Source: CAYYKD01 sp964471825
Lineage (GTDB): Bacteria; Spirochaetota; GWE2-31-10; CAYYKD01
Assembly (NCBI GenBank): GCA_964471825.1
Contig: CAYYKD010000057.1
Span: 1-14,625 of the forward strand
Direction: 5' to 3'
DNA: 14,625 nucleotides
Shown here: positions 1 through 8,054 of the stretch, piece after piece
How the letters are laid out: each line of letters opens with the position of its first letter
Numbering within the stretch: the stretch's first letter is position 1
Made by a program: the position numbers and the translations under genes
The notes under the pieces: model-generated
Databases searched by the model: none
The model's input: only the letters and a program-made list of their open reading frames with translations
What the model was told of the DNA's origin: nothing

Positions 1-83
1 AGCTGCTCGTCTTCCACTTGAGACACTTCCGGATAGGAAAAACTACCTATTAAAAACTTAAAACCTATATTAATTTGTTTTAT

Positions 84-112
84 TTGATTATATTGAGTAA
101 ATTCTATATAAT
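84..112 (+). promoter_or_regulatory. Sigma70-type promoter upstream of fliD
   Basis: A -35 box TTGATT (84-89, four of six consensus bases) is followed after exactly 17 nt by a perfect -10 box TATAAT (107-112). Transcription would begin near 119, leaving an AT-rich leader of about 80 nt before the fliD start at 198. I saw no convincing sigma28 (FliA) flagellar promoter nearby, so fliD may be read by the housekeeping sigma factor. The region is very AT-rich, which raises the chance of a coincidental match. The rest of 1-182 shows no gene; the first few dozen bases may be the tail of something outside the window. Confidence 0.6.
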
Positions 113-197
113 ATGATGTATAATGAATTAACTATTTAATAGATTGTTATATAATAAAAAAAGATGACGAAAATAATAAATAATGATAGGGGGTAGT

Positions 198-2177
198 ATG
201 TCAGACGGGGTATTTATACCGGGTATTTCAAGTAAATATAACTCTGGCGATGCCATTAATAAAATTATGGAATCCAAACGGGAAAAATTAACCCAAATGG
301 ATGAGAATAAGGTTGCACTTGCAGAAAAAAGAACTGCATGGACTGAGATCAATTCAAAGGCTGTGTCCGTTAAGGCCAAGGCTGCTCAGCTCTATGGAAT
401 TAAAGCACCATTCGATGAAAAAGTAACCCAATCAACTAATGAATATGCATTTTCAGGTAAGGCAATTCGAGCAGCTCAGATTGGCGAATACAAGATAAAT
501 ATAATACAGAAAGCAACTGCACATAGAATATCAAGTGATACATTTCCAATAGATTATAAACTTCAAGCAGGTACCTACAAGTTCTCTATCGGAAGTGAGG
601 AGATTTCAATTCCATTTCAGGGCGGGACTGTAGATAGTCTGGTAGAGGCGATCTCTAAGCATGGCAAAAATAGTATAAAGGCTAGTGTAACTATGGTGTC
701 AAAAGACACAAGGGTGTTATCTATTGAGTCGGGTAGAACAGGTGAAGGGGCAAAGATTAGTTTTAAGGATCCCTTTACGGCGGAGATTTTTGAAAGCATG
801 AATTTTTTTAAACCGGTTAACTCATTTGAAAAATCGATACCAATAGGTAAAGCTAGTGTTAAGGGGATTATTCCATCTGATGAAATGTTGGTGGACAATT
901 CTGTTAAATTAAACCCTGTAACAGAGCTAATAGTTGAAACAGGTGAGTTGATAAGAAATCAGGGTAAATTGATGCTGGAATTCTCAATAAAGTCAGAAGT
1001 TATACCGGAAGATAAATTGGCTGAATTTAGCACACCTACAGGGCCAAATTTTAAGAAGCAGGGTGACATTGAATTATTTGATACTAAAATAGAGGGAGAG
1101 TCCGTCGTTCTTGATATTCCGGGATTTGTTATGCCTGAGAAAGTGGTGAAAGTTATTGTTGATGATGATAGGATTTTAGATATTGTAACTGATAAGAGGA
1201 CGATCTCAATACCAGAATTGGATATATCAGAAACCTATTCTAAAAAGACTATTGATCTTAGTGAGTTTCTAAATACTGATGAAAAGATAAAATCAATTGG
1301 TTTAAAGAATAATAATACAAATAAGATAGTAACTATAGGTGAAATGAAAATCTACGATAATGAAAGTAAGGATGGTGTAAAATATACCAATGAATTGTCG
1401 AAGGCCAGGAATTCTGTAATAATTCTTGACGGGATAAAAGTTGAACGAGAATCAAACATTATCGATGATCTTATAAAAGGGGTAACCTTAAATGTATATG
1501 AAAAAACAGATAGAGAGGAGACTCTAAAAATTGATAGGGATTATAACCTTATCATTGAGAAGATTACAGAGTTTCTGGGAGAATATAATCAGTTAATTAG
1601 TGATATTAGGGGCAAGACCGCAACTGAATCAACGAGTGATGATAAAAAGGGATTGTTTGCAGGGGATCAGGCTTTGAATTCTTTGGTCTCGAGAATGCGT
1701 TCGATCTTAATGAACCCGTATAGTACTTCCTATGGAAGTGAATTGTCGATGTTATCCCAGGCGGGTATTTCAACTAATGCTACCGGTGCATTTGGAATGG
1801 ATGTGGATAAAATACATCGGGGTGGTGTTCTGGAGGTTAATGAGGATAAATTTATTGAGTCTATGCAGAAGTATCCTGATGGAATAAAACAGATTTTTGG
1901 TAATGATACAACCGGTGACATGATAATAAATGATGGTGTTGCATATCAGCTTGATGTTCTATTAGGTGCCTATACAACAAAGGGGACCGGTTACTTTGAT
2001 AATAGAAAGAATACTGTTGAACTCCAGATAAAAGATCAGGAAAAGAAGAAGACTACCTATGAATCCAAGCTTAAAGATGAAGAAAAAAAATTAAAGCAGG
2101 ATTTTATGAAGATGGAAAAAGCTTCTCAGGAACTTGATGAAAGTTCAAAGAAGTTTCAAAATATGTTTAAACAATAA
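198..2177 (+). CDS. fliD: Flagellar filament capping protein FliD (HAP2)
   Basis: FliD forms the cap at the tip of the growing flagellar filament and assists flagellin folding; in spirochaetes the filament is periplasmic. The N-terminus has the FliD_N pattern in a spirochaete-like form: FIPGISSKYNSGDAINKIME, then a charged coiled coil (about residues 20-65) where the cap protein contacts the hook-filament junction. The middle is long and variable. The last 210 residues match FliD_C: a YNLIIEKITEFLGEYNQLI helix, the GISTNATGAFGMDVDK stretch, then a Lys/Glu-rich terminal coiled coil. About 659 residues is usual for spirochaetes, longer than in enterobacteria. I chose ATG 198 because GGGGG (189-193) sits four bases before it; an in-frame ATG at 183 has no such site. 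The last codons (F-K-Q-stop) are repeated in the same frame just past the stop by a 15-bp tandem duplication. Confidence 0.93.
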   Translation: MSDGVFIPGISSKYNSGDAINKIMESKREKLTQMDENKVALAEKRTAWTEINSKAVSVKAKAAQLYGIKAPFDEKVTQSTNEYAFSGKAIRAAQIGEYKINIIQKATAHRISSDTFPIDYKLQAGTYKFSIGSEEISIPFQGGTVDSLVEAISKHGKNSIKASVTMVSKDTRVLSIESGRTGEGAKISFKDPFTAEIFESMNFFKPVNSFEKSIPIGKASVKGIIPSDEMLVDNSVKLNPVTELIVETGELIRNQGKLMLEFSIKSEVIPEDKLAEFSTPTGPNFKKQGDIELFDTKIEGESVVLDIPGFVMPEKVVKVIVDDDRILDIVTDKRTISIPELDISETYSKKTIDLSEFLNTDEKIKSIGLKNNNTNKIVTIGEMKIYDNESKDGVKYTNELSKARNSVIILDGIKVERESNIIDDLIKGVTLNVYEKTDREETLKIDRDYNLIIEKITEFLGEYNQLISDIRGKTATESTSDDKKGLFAGDQALNSLVSRMRSILMNPYSTSYGSELSMLSQAGISTNATGAFGMDVDKIHRGGVLEVNEDKFIESMQKYPDGIKQIFGNDTTGDMIINDGVAYQLDVLLGAYTTKGTGYFDNRKNTVELQIKDQEKKKTTYESKLKDEEKKLKQDFMKMEKASQELDESSKKFQNMFKQ

Positions 2178-2193
2178 ATTTTTAAACAATAAA
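2166..2193 (+). repeat. 15-bp tandem duplication across the fliD stop codon
   Basis: TTTAAACAATAAATT at 2166-2180 is followed at once by TTTAAACAATAAA at 2181-2193, identical over 13 bases. The first copy contains the fliD stop codon. Because the period is a multiple of three, the second copy repeats Phe-Lys-Gln-stop in the same frame, giving a back-up stop. A short hairpin (AGGGAA 2194-2199 with TTCCCT 2210-2215) follows, without a T-run, so it is not an obvious terminator. Confidence 0.85.
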
Positions 2194-2243
2194 AGGGAAC
2201 TCCGGGAATTTCCCTAATATACCATAATACAAAGGAAGAAAAA

Positions 2244-3260
2244 TTGGAAATATTTATTAATAATAATCTTGTTTCATTTGAATTGGAGTCAGAAAATAAT
2301 TGTTTTGAGGTAGTCTCCGCTATAATTGAGTATGCTGAGAGTCTGGAACCGAAACAGTTTATTTCGTCTCTCCATATCAATGGAGAGGAATTTTCCCTCG
2401 CTAATGACTCCGGTCTAAAGGGGATAACAATTGATGAGGTCTCAAAGATCGAGGTAATAACAAATGATGTGTATGGTTTGTCTGTACTATCACTTTCGCA
2501 GATAAAAAGATATCTTGATCAGTTGTCATCCCTGTTGTCTATGAATATTTGGGATTCGTTATTTGCAGAAATATCGGATTCAATTAACTGGATGGATAAT
2601 GGAATCTCTCAGATAATCTCAATATTTAAAACAAAAAGCCCAAATTTAGTTAATCAGAAAGAATTCATACAAGCTTTATTTTCAAAATTAGATATCCATC
2701 TCAAATCGTTAAAAGCGGATCATTTTCCTTTATCAAGTGATCTATTAGGCGAAATAGTTGAGTTAATTACGGGCGTTGAGTTACAGATTGATATAATTAT
2801 TGAGACTGTAATATCAATTAGTGATTTTGATAATCTGTCAAATAATTTATCCGAGAGATTAGAGTCACTTATTGAGTCTGTTGATAAGATTTTATCAGTT
2901 CTTCCTGAGGTGTCTGTTATGTTTCAGAGTGGAAAAGATGCAGATGGAATGGAGGTGATAAAGGAACTTTCCGGAGTTCTTGATTCGTTATTGAAGGTAT
3001 TTAATTATATCAAAACATCGGGAGTTGTCGAGATTGATACTGTAATTGAAGAGAATGGCACTCTGGAGATTTTTATTGGGGGGATAAATAATATTCTTAG
3101 AGAACTGCTTGAGTCAATACAGAAAAATGATTTTGTTATGATAGGTGATCTGCTTGAATACGAGTTTGTTCCGCAGTTAACAACTGCAAGGGGTATTCTT
3201 GATAATGTTATTGCTGCTGTTAAGAGTAATACAAAGATGAATACTAAAAATAATAATTAA
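2244..3260 (+). CDS. Conserved-looking hypothetical protein downstream of fliD
   Basis: I do not recognise this 338-residue protein. It starts at a TTG codon supported by an AAAGGAAG ribosome-binding site (2231-2238); no ATG start is available nearby. The first 75 residues (MEIFINNNLVSFELE..., then SLHINGEEF and ISKIEVITN-like strands around one helix) alternate strand and helix in a way that could be a small beta-grasp-like domain; this is inference from pattern only. The remaining 260 residues are predicted to be almost wholly helical, acidic, rich in Ile, Leu, Ser, Asp and Glu, with heptad-like stretches (LIESVDKILSVLPEVSVMF). There is no signal peptide or membrane span, so it should be cytoplasmic. 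It lies 66 nt after fliD in the same direction, which suggests a flagellar or cell-structure role such as a chaperone or regulator. That is guilt by position, not homology. Confidence 0.8.
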   Translation: MEIFINNNLVSFELESENNCFEVVSAIIEYAESLEPKQFISSLHINGEEFSLANDSGLKGITIDEVSKIEVITNDVYGLSVLSLSQIKRYLDQLSSLLSMNIWDSLFAEISDSINWMDNGISQIISIFKTKSPNLVNQKEFIQALFSKLDIHLKSLKADHFPLSSDLLGEIVELITGVELQIDIIIETVISISDFDNLSNNLSERLESLIESVDKILSVLPEVSVMFQSGKDADGMEVIKELSGVLDSLLKVFNYIKTSGVVEIDTVIEENGTLEIFIGGINNILRELLESIQKNDFVMIGDLLEYEFVPQLTTARGILDNVIAAVKSNTKMNTKNNN

Positions 3261-3372
3261 AAAACGATTGTTTTTTATTGATTTTTTGATATTATAATTT
3301 TTTTAGTAATGTAGCGGCGTTGATAAGTCGGCGAAGTATTTTAATGTGTTTTGGGTTAGTGAAGGAGAGAAT

Positions 3373-3786
3373 ATGCCTGAGATGAAATATTTAACAGAAA
3401 ATGTATTTAAGGCTGTCCTAATGATATTTGATCAGCTTAAGTTTCAGGGATTTGAGTATGTGCCATTTAAATCAGAGACGAGAGATCAGATGATTGAGCT
3501 TGCAGAGAAAGCAAAATCATTTACGAAGGAAAAAATAAATGCAATGGAAATTAGTGACGCAAAGAAGTCTGAGGCACTTGATAAAATCTGTGGAAAGCTG
3601 ATTGAGGTTTTTGGTAAACATATAAAACAGGATGTGCCGGCAATTTTTAAAGAGTATTTTGTTCAGGCAGAGGTTAATAAATCTGCAGGTGGACCTCCGG
3701 TTTCAGGTGCAACAGGTTCTGATGAAAATCCGGATTGGAGATTTGTACTGGGGCCTGAACTTGTTGCTAAATTGACAAAGAAATAA
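3373..3786 (+). CDS. Small acidic helical hypothetical protein
   Basis: This is a 137-residue protein of unknown family. ATG 3373 is preceded by a strong AAGGAGAG site (3362-3369), so I prefer it to the in-frame GTG at 3346. The N-terminal 105 residues are mixed-charge and likely all helical (LTENVFKAVLMIFDQLKFQGFEY, then a Lys/Glu-rich helix and KICGKLIEVFGKHI). A flexible linker rich in Gly, Pro and Ser (SAGGPPVSGATGSDENPDW) leads to a short conserved-looking tail, RFVLGPELVAKLTKK. There is no signal peptide. Its size and place after fliD recall the FliD/flagellin chaperone FliS, but the FliS signature near the N-terminus is not visible, so I do not call it that. The upstream gap (3261-3372) is AT-rich with a weak AAAAAAC/GTTTTTT inverted repeat. 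Confidence 0.8.
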   Translation: MPEMKYLTENVFKAVLMIFDQLKFQGFEYVPFKSETRDQMIELAEKAKSFTKEKINAMEISDAKKSEALDKICGKLIEVFGKHIKQDVPAIFKEYFVQAEVNKSAGGPPVSGATGSDENPDWRFVLGPELVAKLTKK

Positions 3787-3796
3787 GCAGGTCTAA

Positions 3797-4429
3797 TTGC
3801 ATAAGATAGATAAGATAAATAACTACTATAATTCACTTGAAAGAAAGATAGGTTTAGTTGATAGCTCAACATCGGGAGTTGATTATGCACTTCTCGGATG
3901 GGAAAGTAGAGATGCACAAATACTAAGATTTGATGCAATGATAGATAATGTTGATTTACATAACACAAAATTGCTGGATGTAGGCTGCGGTCTAGCTAAT
4001 CTGCTTGAGTATCTGAATAGCCTTGGAATATCCTTAGATTATACAGGTGTTGACATTCTTCCGGAGATGATTGAAAGAACTAAGTTGAAGAATCTTAACG
4101 GTCGATTTTTTGCAGCAGACATTTTCACGGACAGGGTGTTTAATAAGGATGAGTTTGACATTTCATATTGTTCGGGTATTTTTAACCTTGATCTGGGAAA
4201 TAATGAAAAATTTCTAAAGACGGCACTTGAATACTTGTTATTGATAAGCTCTAGAGCAGTAATTTTTAATATGCTACATAAAAAGTCTCCATCTAAGGAA
4301 CACGGTTATTTTTATTACTGCCCGGATAAGGTTGTTAAAATTGTAGAGTCTAACTTTAACTTTGTTAAGGTTATTAAGATTGTCGAAAACTATCTCAAAA
4401 ATGATTTTACCGTTGTCTTGAGTAAATAA
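3797..4429 (+). CDS. Class I SAM-dependent methyltransferase
   Basis: This is a 210-residue cytoplasmic enzyme with a Rossmann-type SAM-binding fold. Motif I is clear: LLDVGCGLANLLEYL (about residues 59-73), followed by the acidic residue at the end of strand 2 (GVD, Asp86) that binds the SAM ribose. AADIF (106-110) and FDISYCSGIFNLDL (120-133) are the post-I motifs. The substrate cannot be told: the C-terminal half (HKKSPSKEHGYFYYCPDKVV) resembles small-molecule or lipid methyltransferases more than rRNA or DNA enzymes, but this is weak. The start is a TTG at 3797, 10 nt after the preceding stop, with only a poor AGCAGGT site. The close spacing suggests translation coupled with the upstream gene. 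A 9-bp duplication (3801-3818) gives the KID-KIN repeat at the N-terminus. Confidence 0.87.
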   Translation: MHKIDKINNYYNSLERKIGLVDSSTSGVDYALLGWESRDAQILRFDAMIDNVDLHNTKLLDVGCGLANLLEYLNSLGISLDYTGVDILPEMIERTKLKNLNGRFFAADIFTDRVFNKDEFDISYCSGIFNLDLGNNEKFLKTALEYLLLISSRAVIFNMLHKKSPSKEHGYFYYCPDKVVKIVESNFNFVKVIKIVENYLKNDFTVVLSK

Positions 4430-4474
4430 GATTACCGGTTACAGTTCAAAGCAGGTGTTTCTATCTAATCTAAG

Positions 4475-4500
4475 AATTTTAGAAGAAAATTTTAGAAGAA
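4475..4500 (+). repeat. Exact 13-bp tandem duplication upstream of the CapA-family gene
   Basis: AATTTTAGAAGAA occurs twice head to tail (4475-4487 and 4488-4500) with no mismatch. It lies in the 112-nt gap between the methyltransferase stop and the preferred start of the CapA-family gene. If a GTG at 4455 were the true start, the repeat would be coding, but that extension has no function I can recognise. Confidence 0.85.
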
Positions 4501-4541
4501 ATACAGTTGCAATAATATCTGTCTTGGTGTATAACTTCTTT

Positions 4542-5750
4542 ATGAAAAAATCAATTATAATACTTATTCTGGTAGGAATTTGTCAGGTTTATTCTGCAGA
4601 GCAGGATATAACCCGGATAACGATTAGTGCAATCGGCGACATAATGGCTCATATAGATATGCAGGACTATGCACTACTGCAGAGTAATACCTTTGTGTCG
4701 CTATACAAGGATGTTGCAGAACTCTTTGAATATGATGATTTGACAATCGGAAATCTTGAGACGCCTGTTTCTGATAAACTCCCTGTAAGAGGCTACCCCA
4801 CATTTAATGCACCATCCTCATTTATATCATCTCTTAAAGCAGTTGGGGTTGATCTGCTTACAACTGCCAATAATCATTCAATTGATCAGGGTTCAAGTGG
4901 AATAGTTGATACAATTGAAGTGTTAAAAAAACATGAGATCCCTTTTTCCGGCACCGGTTTAAATATCGAGGATTCATATAGATTTATTTTTTTAAATATT
5001 CATGGGATAAGGATTGGTTTTTTGGGGATCACCTGTCTAACTAACATTCCGCAACCAAAGGAAACAGGTGTTCCAACATTTAATTTTGTACCGTATTGGG
5101 TACAAGCTGATTATGATAAACTTGTTGCTAAGATTAACGAGGCTAGGACTCAGGCAGATCTGATTATTCTGGCTATCCATGAGGGGGAAGAATATAAATC
5201 TTTTCCCCGTAAAGCAACAGAGACGCTTTATGAAAAACTATGTGAGGTTGGCGTCGATGTAATATTGGGGCACCATCCCCATGTATTGCAGAGAATTGAG
5301 ATGCGTGAGCTAAAGGATGGCCGTAGAGGGCTTATAGCGTATTCGCTTGGTAACTTTATCAGCGCACAGGCTAGATATGCTCCCTATCTCGAGAAGGGGG
5401 ATAACTCTGTCTATGATAACTGGTTATCTAAGACTGCAGAGGGAGTTGTCCTTAGATTTGATGTTGTTAAACAGGGGGATAGGATAACAGTAGCTGATCC
5501 TAGGGTTGTTCCATTTTTTAATGTCTGTTTTAGAGCAGAGGAGAATAAAAAACATAATACGGGTTATCAGATAAATTTTTTTGATGTAATATTGGATAGA
5601 AATAATGCACAGCGGTTGCCATTTGCGAAAAATTATGAGATAATCAGAAAATTGGCTGAATATAGACTTACTAAGTTAAAAGAATTGATTGGTGTCAGAC
5701 TGTCAGATAAAAAAAGTGAAATAGAGACTCGAGCAGCTAAAAAAATCTAA
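4542..5750 (+). CDS. Secreted CapA-family (PGA_cap) metallophosphatase-like protein
   Basis: This 402-residue protein belongs to the CapA/PGA_cap family, a calcineurin-like metallophosphoesterase fold named after poly-gamma-glutamate capsule synthesis, whose many stand-alone members have unknown substrates. All family motifs are present in order: GDIMAH (32-37), GNLETP (70-75), ANNHSIDQG (109-117), HEGEEY (213-218), GHHPHVLQ (243-250) and SLGNFI (268-273). These hold the metal-binding Asp, Glu, Asn and His residues. The start at ATG 4542 gives a clean signal peptide, MKKSIIILILVGICQVYSA, with cleavage before EQ, so the enzyme is exported. A GTG at 4455 would add 29 residues before that signal and is less likely, although the ATG has no strong ribosome-binding site. 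No capB, capC or capE genes lie beside it, so a capsule role is not supported; envelope or peptidoglycan work is possible. Confidence 0.88.
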   Translation: MKKSIIILILVGICQVYSAEQDITRITISAIGDIMAHIDMQDYALLQSNTFVSLYKDVAELFEYDDLTIGNLETPVSDKLPVRGYPTFNAPSSFISSLKAVGVDLLTTANNHSIDQGSSGIVDTIEVLKKHEIPFSGTGLNIEDSYRFIFLNIHGIRIGFLGITCLTNIPQPKETGVPTFNFVPYWVQADYDKLVAKINEARTQADLIILAIHEGEEYKSFPRKATETLYEKLCEVGVDVILGHHPHVLQRIEMRELKDGRRGLIAYSLGNFISAQARYAPYLEKGDNSVYDNWLSKTAEGVVLRFDVVKQGDRITVADPRVVPFFNVCFRAEENKKHNTGYQINFFDVILDRNNAQRLPFAKNYEIIRKLAEYRLTKLKELIGVRLSDKKSEIETRAAKKI

Positions 5751-5827
5751 TTGATACAAAAAAATGGATCTGATATCTATGGTATTTATAGAAGCAATTT
5801 AATTTAGATAGAGTAATATGATAATTG

Positions 5828-5860
5828 AATAAGATATCAATAAGATAGCAATAAGATCGG
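5828..5860 (+). repeat. Three 11-bp tandem repeats upstream of apt
   Basis: AATAAGATATC, AATAAGATAGC and AATAAGATCGG follow each other without gaps (5828-5838, 5839-5849, 5850-5860). The third copy ends inside the apt ribosome-binding site CGGAGTG (5858-5864). Copy number changes would move the site relative to any upstream promoter but would not remove it. Confidence 0.8.
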
Positions 5861-5869
5861 AGTGATAAT

Positions 5870-6397
5870 ATGGAATATGATTTAGATAGGGCTATTCGTA
5901 AGGTAAAAGATTTTCCTAAAAAAGGAATATTGTTCTATGACATTACAAGCATTTTTACTAATCCTGAGGCATTTGCATATACGATAGAGCGGGCCATAGA
6001 GAGGTATAAAAATGCGAATATTGATAAAATAGTATGTATAGAATCAAGAGGATTTATATTTGGGGCAGTACTTGCGGATCGACTTAAAAAACCGTTTGCC
6101 CTTGCCAGAAAAAAGGGGAAGTTGCCGGGAGAGACAATCTCAAAGGGGTATACACTTGAGTATGGCGAGGCAATACTAGAGATCCAGAGGTCAGACATTG
6201 ATGAGGGTGATCGGGTGTTGATTGTTGACGATCTGATAGCGACAGGTGGCACTATTGGGGCAATTATAGAGATGGTAAAAGAGCTTGGCGGCAGTGTTTT
6301 TGAAATATTTGGAGTAATCGGATTGCCATTTTTAGGTTATATGAAGTATCTTGACGGCAATAGTATCTATACTTTAATTGACTATGATAGTGAGTGA
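5870..6397 (+). CDS. apt: Adenine phosphoribosyltransferase
   Basis: Apt joins adenine to PRPP to give AMP, the one-step adenine salvage reaction, in the cytoplasm. The 175-residue length fits the family (about 170-185). Visible signatures are FPKKGILFYDIT near the N-terminus (15-26), ESRGFIFGA (58-66), the flexible catalytic loop RKKGKLPG (80-87) and the PRPP-binding loop VLIVDDLIATGGT (116-128). No domain is missing. The ATG at 5870 follows a CGGAGTG site (5858-5864) at normal spacing. It lies 119 nt after the CapA-family gene, and the next gene starts only 4 nt after its stop, so the two are probably co-transcribed. Confidence 0.95.
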   Translation: MEYDLDRAIRKVKDFPKKGILFYDITSIFTNPEAFAYTIERAIERYKNANIDKIVCIESRGFIFGAVLADRLKKPFALARKKGKLPGETISKGYTLEYGEAILEIQRSDIDEGDRVLIVDDLIATGGTIGAIIEMVKELGGSVFEIFGVIGLPFLGYMKYLDGNSIYTLIDYDSE

Positions 6398-6401
6398 GAT
6401 T

Positions 6402-7058
6402 ATGAAAAACAATAAAACTATAAAGAATAGAGTTTTGATATTGCCGGTTGTATCTTTTATATTATTTTCTTTCCTAACCGGTTGTAATTCATTTGAGGTG
6501 AGAAAGGAGAATTTAACTCGTCCATCATTTGTTCATCAGGCGAGCTACAGGTTAAATCAATCAATTGTTGATTTCTTTACAGACTATAAGTTGGTGAGGC
6601 ACAATTCAATTAAACCAATTGTACGGGCTATTTCATATGACTGGTTTAATGCAGGTGAATTCGAGATAAGTAGAGATAAAAAGTCTAAGTTTATGCTTAG
6701 TACCGATTATAATAGAGGTGAGTTTAGTCTCAGAAGTGGTGAGGAAGTAGTTCTAAATATAACTAGGGATGCTATGAATGATGATATCTACAGTATTATT
6801 TATAAAGGTTCTACATACACGATGCAGGTTGCGGTTAAGAAGAGTTTTCTTGATCAGATAAAAAACAGCACACTTGTCACAATCAGTACACCGGAAAATA
6901 AAGAGGTTCTATATATCTTTAAGGAGTTTCACTACTTCGTGAATATCCTTGAGGTCTATGAGGATCTTCAGAATATCACATTTGATCCTGCCGCAATTAC
7001 TTCACTTGCCGTAATAACGAATGAGCTTATGAAGGCACAATTTATAAAATATAAATAA
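6402..7058 (+). CDS. Putative lipoprotein of unknown function
   Basis: This 218-residue protein has a textbook lipoprotein signal: a basic start (MKNNKTIKNR), a hydrophobic stretch (VLILPVVSFILFSF) and the lipobox LTGC with Cys28 as the lipidation site. After this the mature part is mixed alpha/beta, with no domain I recognise; strands such as FEISRDKKSKFML and YSIIYKGSTYTMQVAVKK suggest a beta-rich middle. The ATG at 6402 is 4 nt after the apt stop, so translation is likely coupled; an in-frame TTG inside apt at 6378 would push the signal peptide inward and is unlikely. The stop codon falls inside a 14-bp tandem repeat. Confidence 0.85.
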   Translation: MKNNKTIKNRVLILPVVSFILFSFLTGCNSFEVRKENLTRPSFVHQASYRLNQSIVDFFTDYKLVRHNSIKPIVRAISYDWFNAGEFEISRDKKSKFMLSTDYNRGEFSLRSGEEVVLNITRDAMNDDIYSIIYKGSTYTMQVAVKKSFLDQIKNSTLVTISTPENKEVLYIFKEFHYFVNILEVYEDLQNITFDPAAITSLAVITNELMKAQFIKYK

Positions 7059-7089
7059 ACAAATATAAATAAACAAAATTATAAATAAA
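7047..7089 (+). repeat. Three imperfect 14-15-bp tandem repeats across a stop codon
   Basis: AAATATAAATAAAC at 7047-7060 is repeated exactly at 7061-7074 and again, with changes, at 7075-7089 (AAAATTATAAATAAA). The first copy contains the end and stop codon (7056-7058) of the lipoprotein gene. The last copy runs into the A-run that serves as the T-tract of the minus-strand terminator. Confidence 0.75.
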
Positions 7090-7115
7090 AAAAGCCAAGC
7101 AAAAAGCTTAGCTTT
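7083..7115 (-). terminator. Intrinsic terminator for the minus-strand genes
   Basis: On the plus strand AAAGCCAAGC (7091-7100) pairs with GCTTAGCTTT (7106-7115) around a five-A loop, with one C/A mismatch. Read on the minus strand the stem is followed by a run of T (complement of 7083-7093), the normal layout of a Rho-independent terminator. On the plus strand the stem is followed by ACACAGG, so it acts mainly in the minus direction, ending transcription from the secreted-protein gene. Confidence 0.75.
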
Positions 7116-7284
7116 ACACAGGATTGCCACACATTCTCAGTCTAACACTTAATTGTGGGGTTAATTAAGTCAGACAGTTTCATGTTGAAACAATTTACAA
7201 CCACAATAATATATTCGGAGAACAGGCAATTTACTTTAGTAATTTTTTTTAACTTTTTTAAAGAGCAGGTATTAGAAGTTCCCT
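7116..7284 (-). other. Gene-free 3' region with stacked hairpins
   Basis: This gap between the minus-strand gene and its terminator has two further inverted repeats. ACTTAATT (7147-7154) pairs with AATTAAGT (7163-7170), extended by GTCT (7140-7143) with AGAC (7172-7175). GTTTCA (7177-7182) pairs with TGAAAC (7186-7191) around a 3-nt loop. With the terminator at 7091-7115 they make a chain of three hairpins at the end of the minus-strand transcript. This could be a structured 3' UTR or a small RNA; I found no clear promoter inside it. Confidence 0.4.
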
Positions 7285-8046
7285 TTAGTCAAATTCAAAG
7301 TATATAACTGTTTCAGGATTTACTGGTGGTGCCTCATTGAAGTTTCTTGATTTGTTATCAACAAATGACTTAGAATCCTCAGTCCAATATCTTACAAACA
7401 TTGTATAAAACTTATTACCAATCGAGTATTTTACAAAGAGATTTCTTATTTTCTTTTCGTCTGCAATATCAATAAACGCAGCAAGTTTGTATGACTTGCT
7501 CTTTAAATCCTTTGCATAGTAGTGTGTGAATATTTTTCTGTCAGATTCCTCTTTAACTAATGGAATAATGTGCCTTTCAAAGTATTCTATAGGGATCTCT
7601 TTGAATGCTGAGTATAATCTAAAATCCTCTATCTCCGGGATTCTACCTTCGATTCCATTTATCGCCGTGCCATCTTTGAGCCTTAAGTCAAATTTTAGTG
7701 GAAAATAATAAACTCTTGATAGATCATCCTGAGTTTCTTTTAGAAATGTATACCCCTTGATTCTTACTGATGATACCAGATCAGGTGTAATCTTAGAATA
7801 TTTTGAGAAGTCCCCTTTGAAGTCGAGCTTAGAAAACATCCTATCTGAGAATGTGTCAATGTAACCGTAGACAAAGACACCGTTTTGTTTCTGAAATTTT
7901 ATACTGTAGAGTTTGGATTGTTTGGTTGTTTCACCTGATGAAAATGTATCGTTAAATGTTGGATTACTTGGTCCATCGGGGTTGGTCTGAGCATTTAGCA
8001 CCCAGACCATTGTAAATACTAAAAATATCATAAAACTGCGGATCAT
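7285..8046 (-). CDS. Secreted protein of unknown function
   Basis: This 253-residue protein starts at 8046 with an AAGGAG ribosome-binding site (complement of 8053-8058). The N-terminus MIRSFMIFLVFTMVWVLNA is a Sec signal peptide with likely cleavage before QTNPDG; there is no lipobox cysteine. The mature protein begins with a Pro/Ser/Thr-rich flexible stretch, then appears beta-rich (LYSIKFQKQNGVFVYGYI, RVYYFPLKFDLRLKDG), and ends FVRYWTEDSKSFVDNKSRNF...VIYFEFD. I recognise no domain. It follows the EF-G-like gene by 75 nt in the same direction and may share its transcript, though the upstream repeats could carry their own signals. Confidence 0.78.
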   Translation of the reverse strand: MIRSFMIFLVFTMVWVLNAQTNPDGPSNPTFNDTFSSGETTKQSKLYSIKFQKQNGVFVYGYIDTFSDRMFSKLDFKGDFSKYSKITPDLVSSVRIKGYTFLKETQDDLSRVYYFPLKFDLRLKDGTAINGIEGRIPEIEDFRLYSAFKEIPIEYFERHIIPLVKEESDRKIFTHYYAKDLKSKSYKLAAFIDIADEKKIRNLFVKYSIGNKFYTMFVRYWTEDSKSFVDNKSRNFNEAPPVNPETVIYFEFD

Positions 8047-8054
8047 TTGAATCT

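Noticed and set aside
30..50. GATAGG/CCTAT inverted repeat near the window start as a terminator
   Set aside because: Only about five pairs and no clear T-run; the upstream gene it would serve is outside the window.
3259..3276. AAAAAAC/GTTTTTT hairpin as a terminator after the 338-residue gene
   Set aside because: The stem is nearly all A-T, so it would be too weak alone; the T-rich run that follows is typical of this AT-rich gap.
3346..3372. GTG start nine codons upstream of the 137-residue protein
   Set aside because: AAGGAGAG sits immediately before ATG 3373, while the GTG has no matching site.
3663..3968. Minus-strand open frame across the small hypothetical and methyltransferase genes
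   Set aside because: Antisense to two genes with good evidence; low-complexity Tyr/Leu-rich translation and no start signal.
5828..5860. Short repeats as a possible CRISPR array
   Set aside because: Units are 11 bp with no spacers; no cas genes or 24-40-bp repeats occur anywhere in the window.
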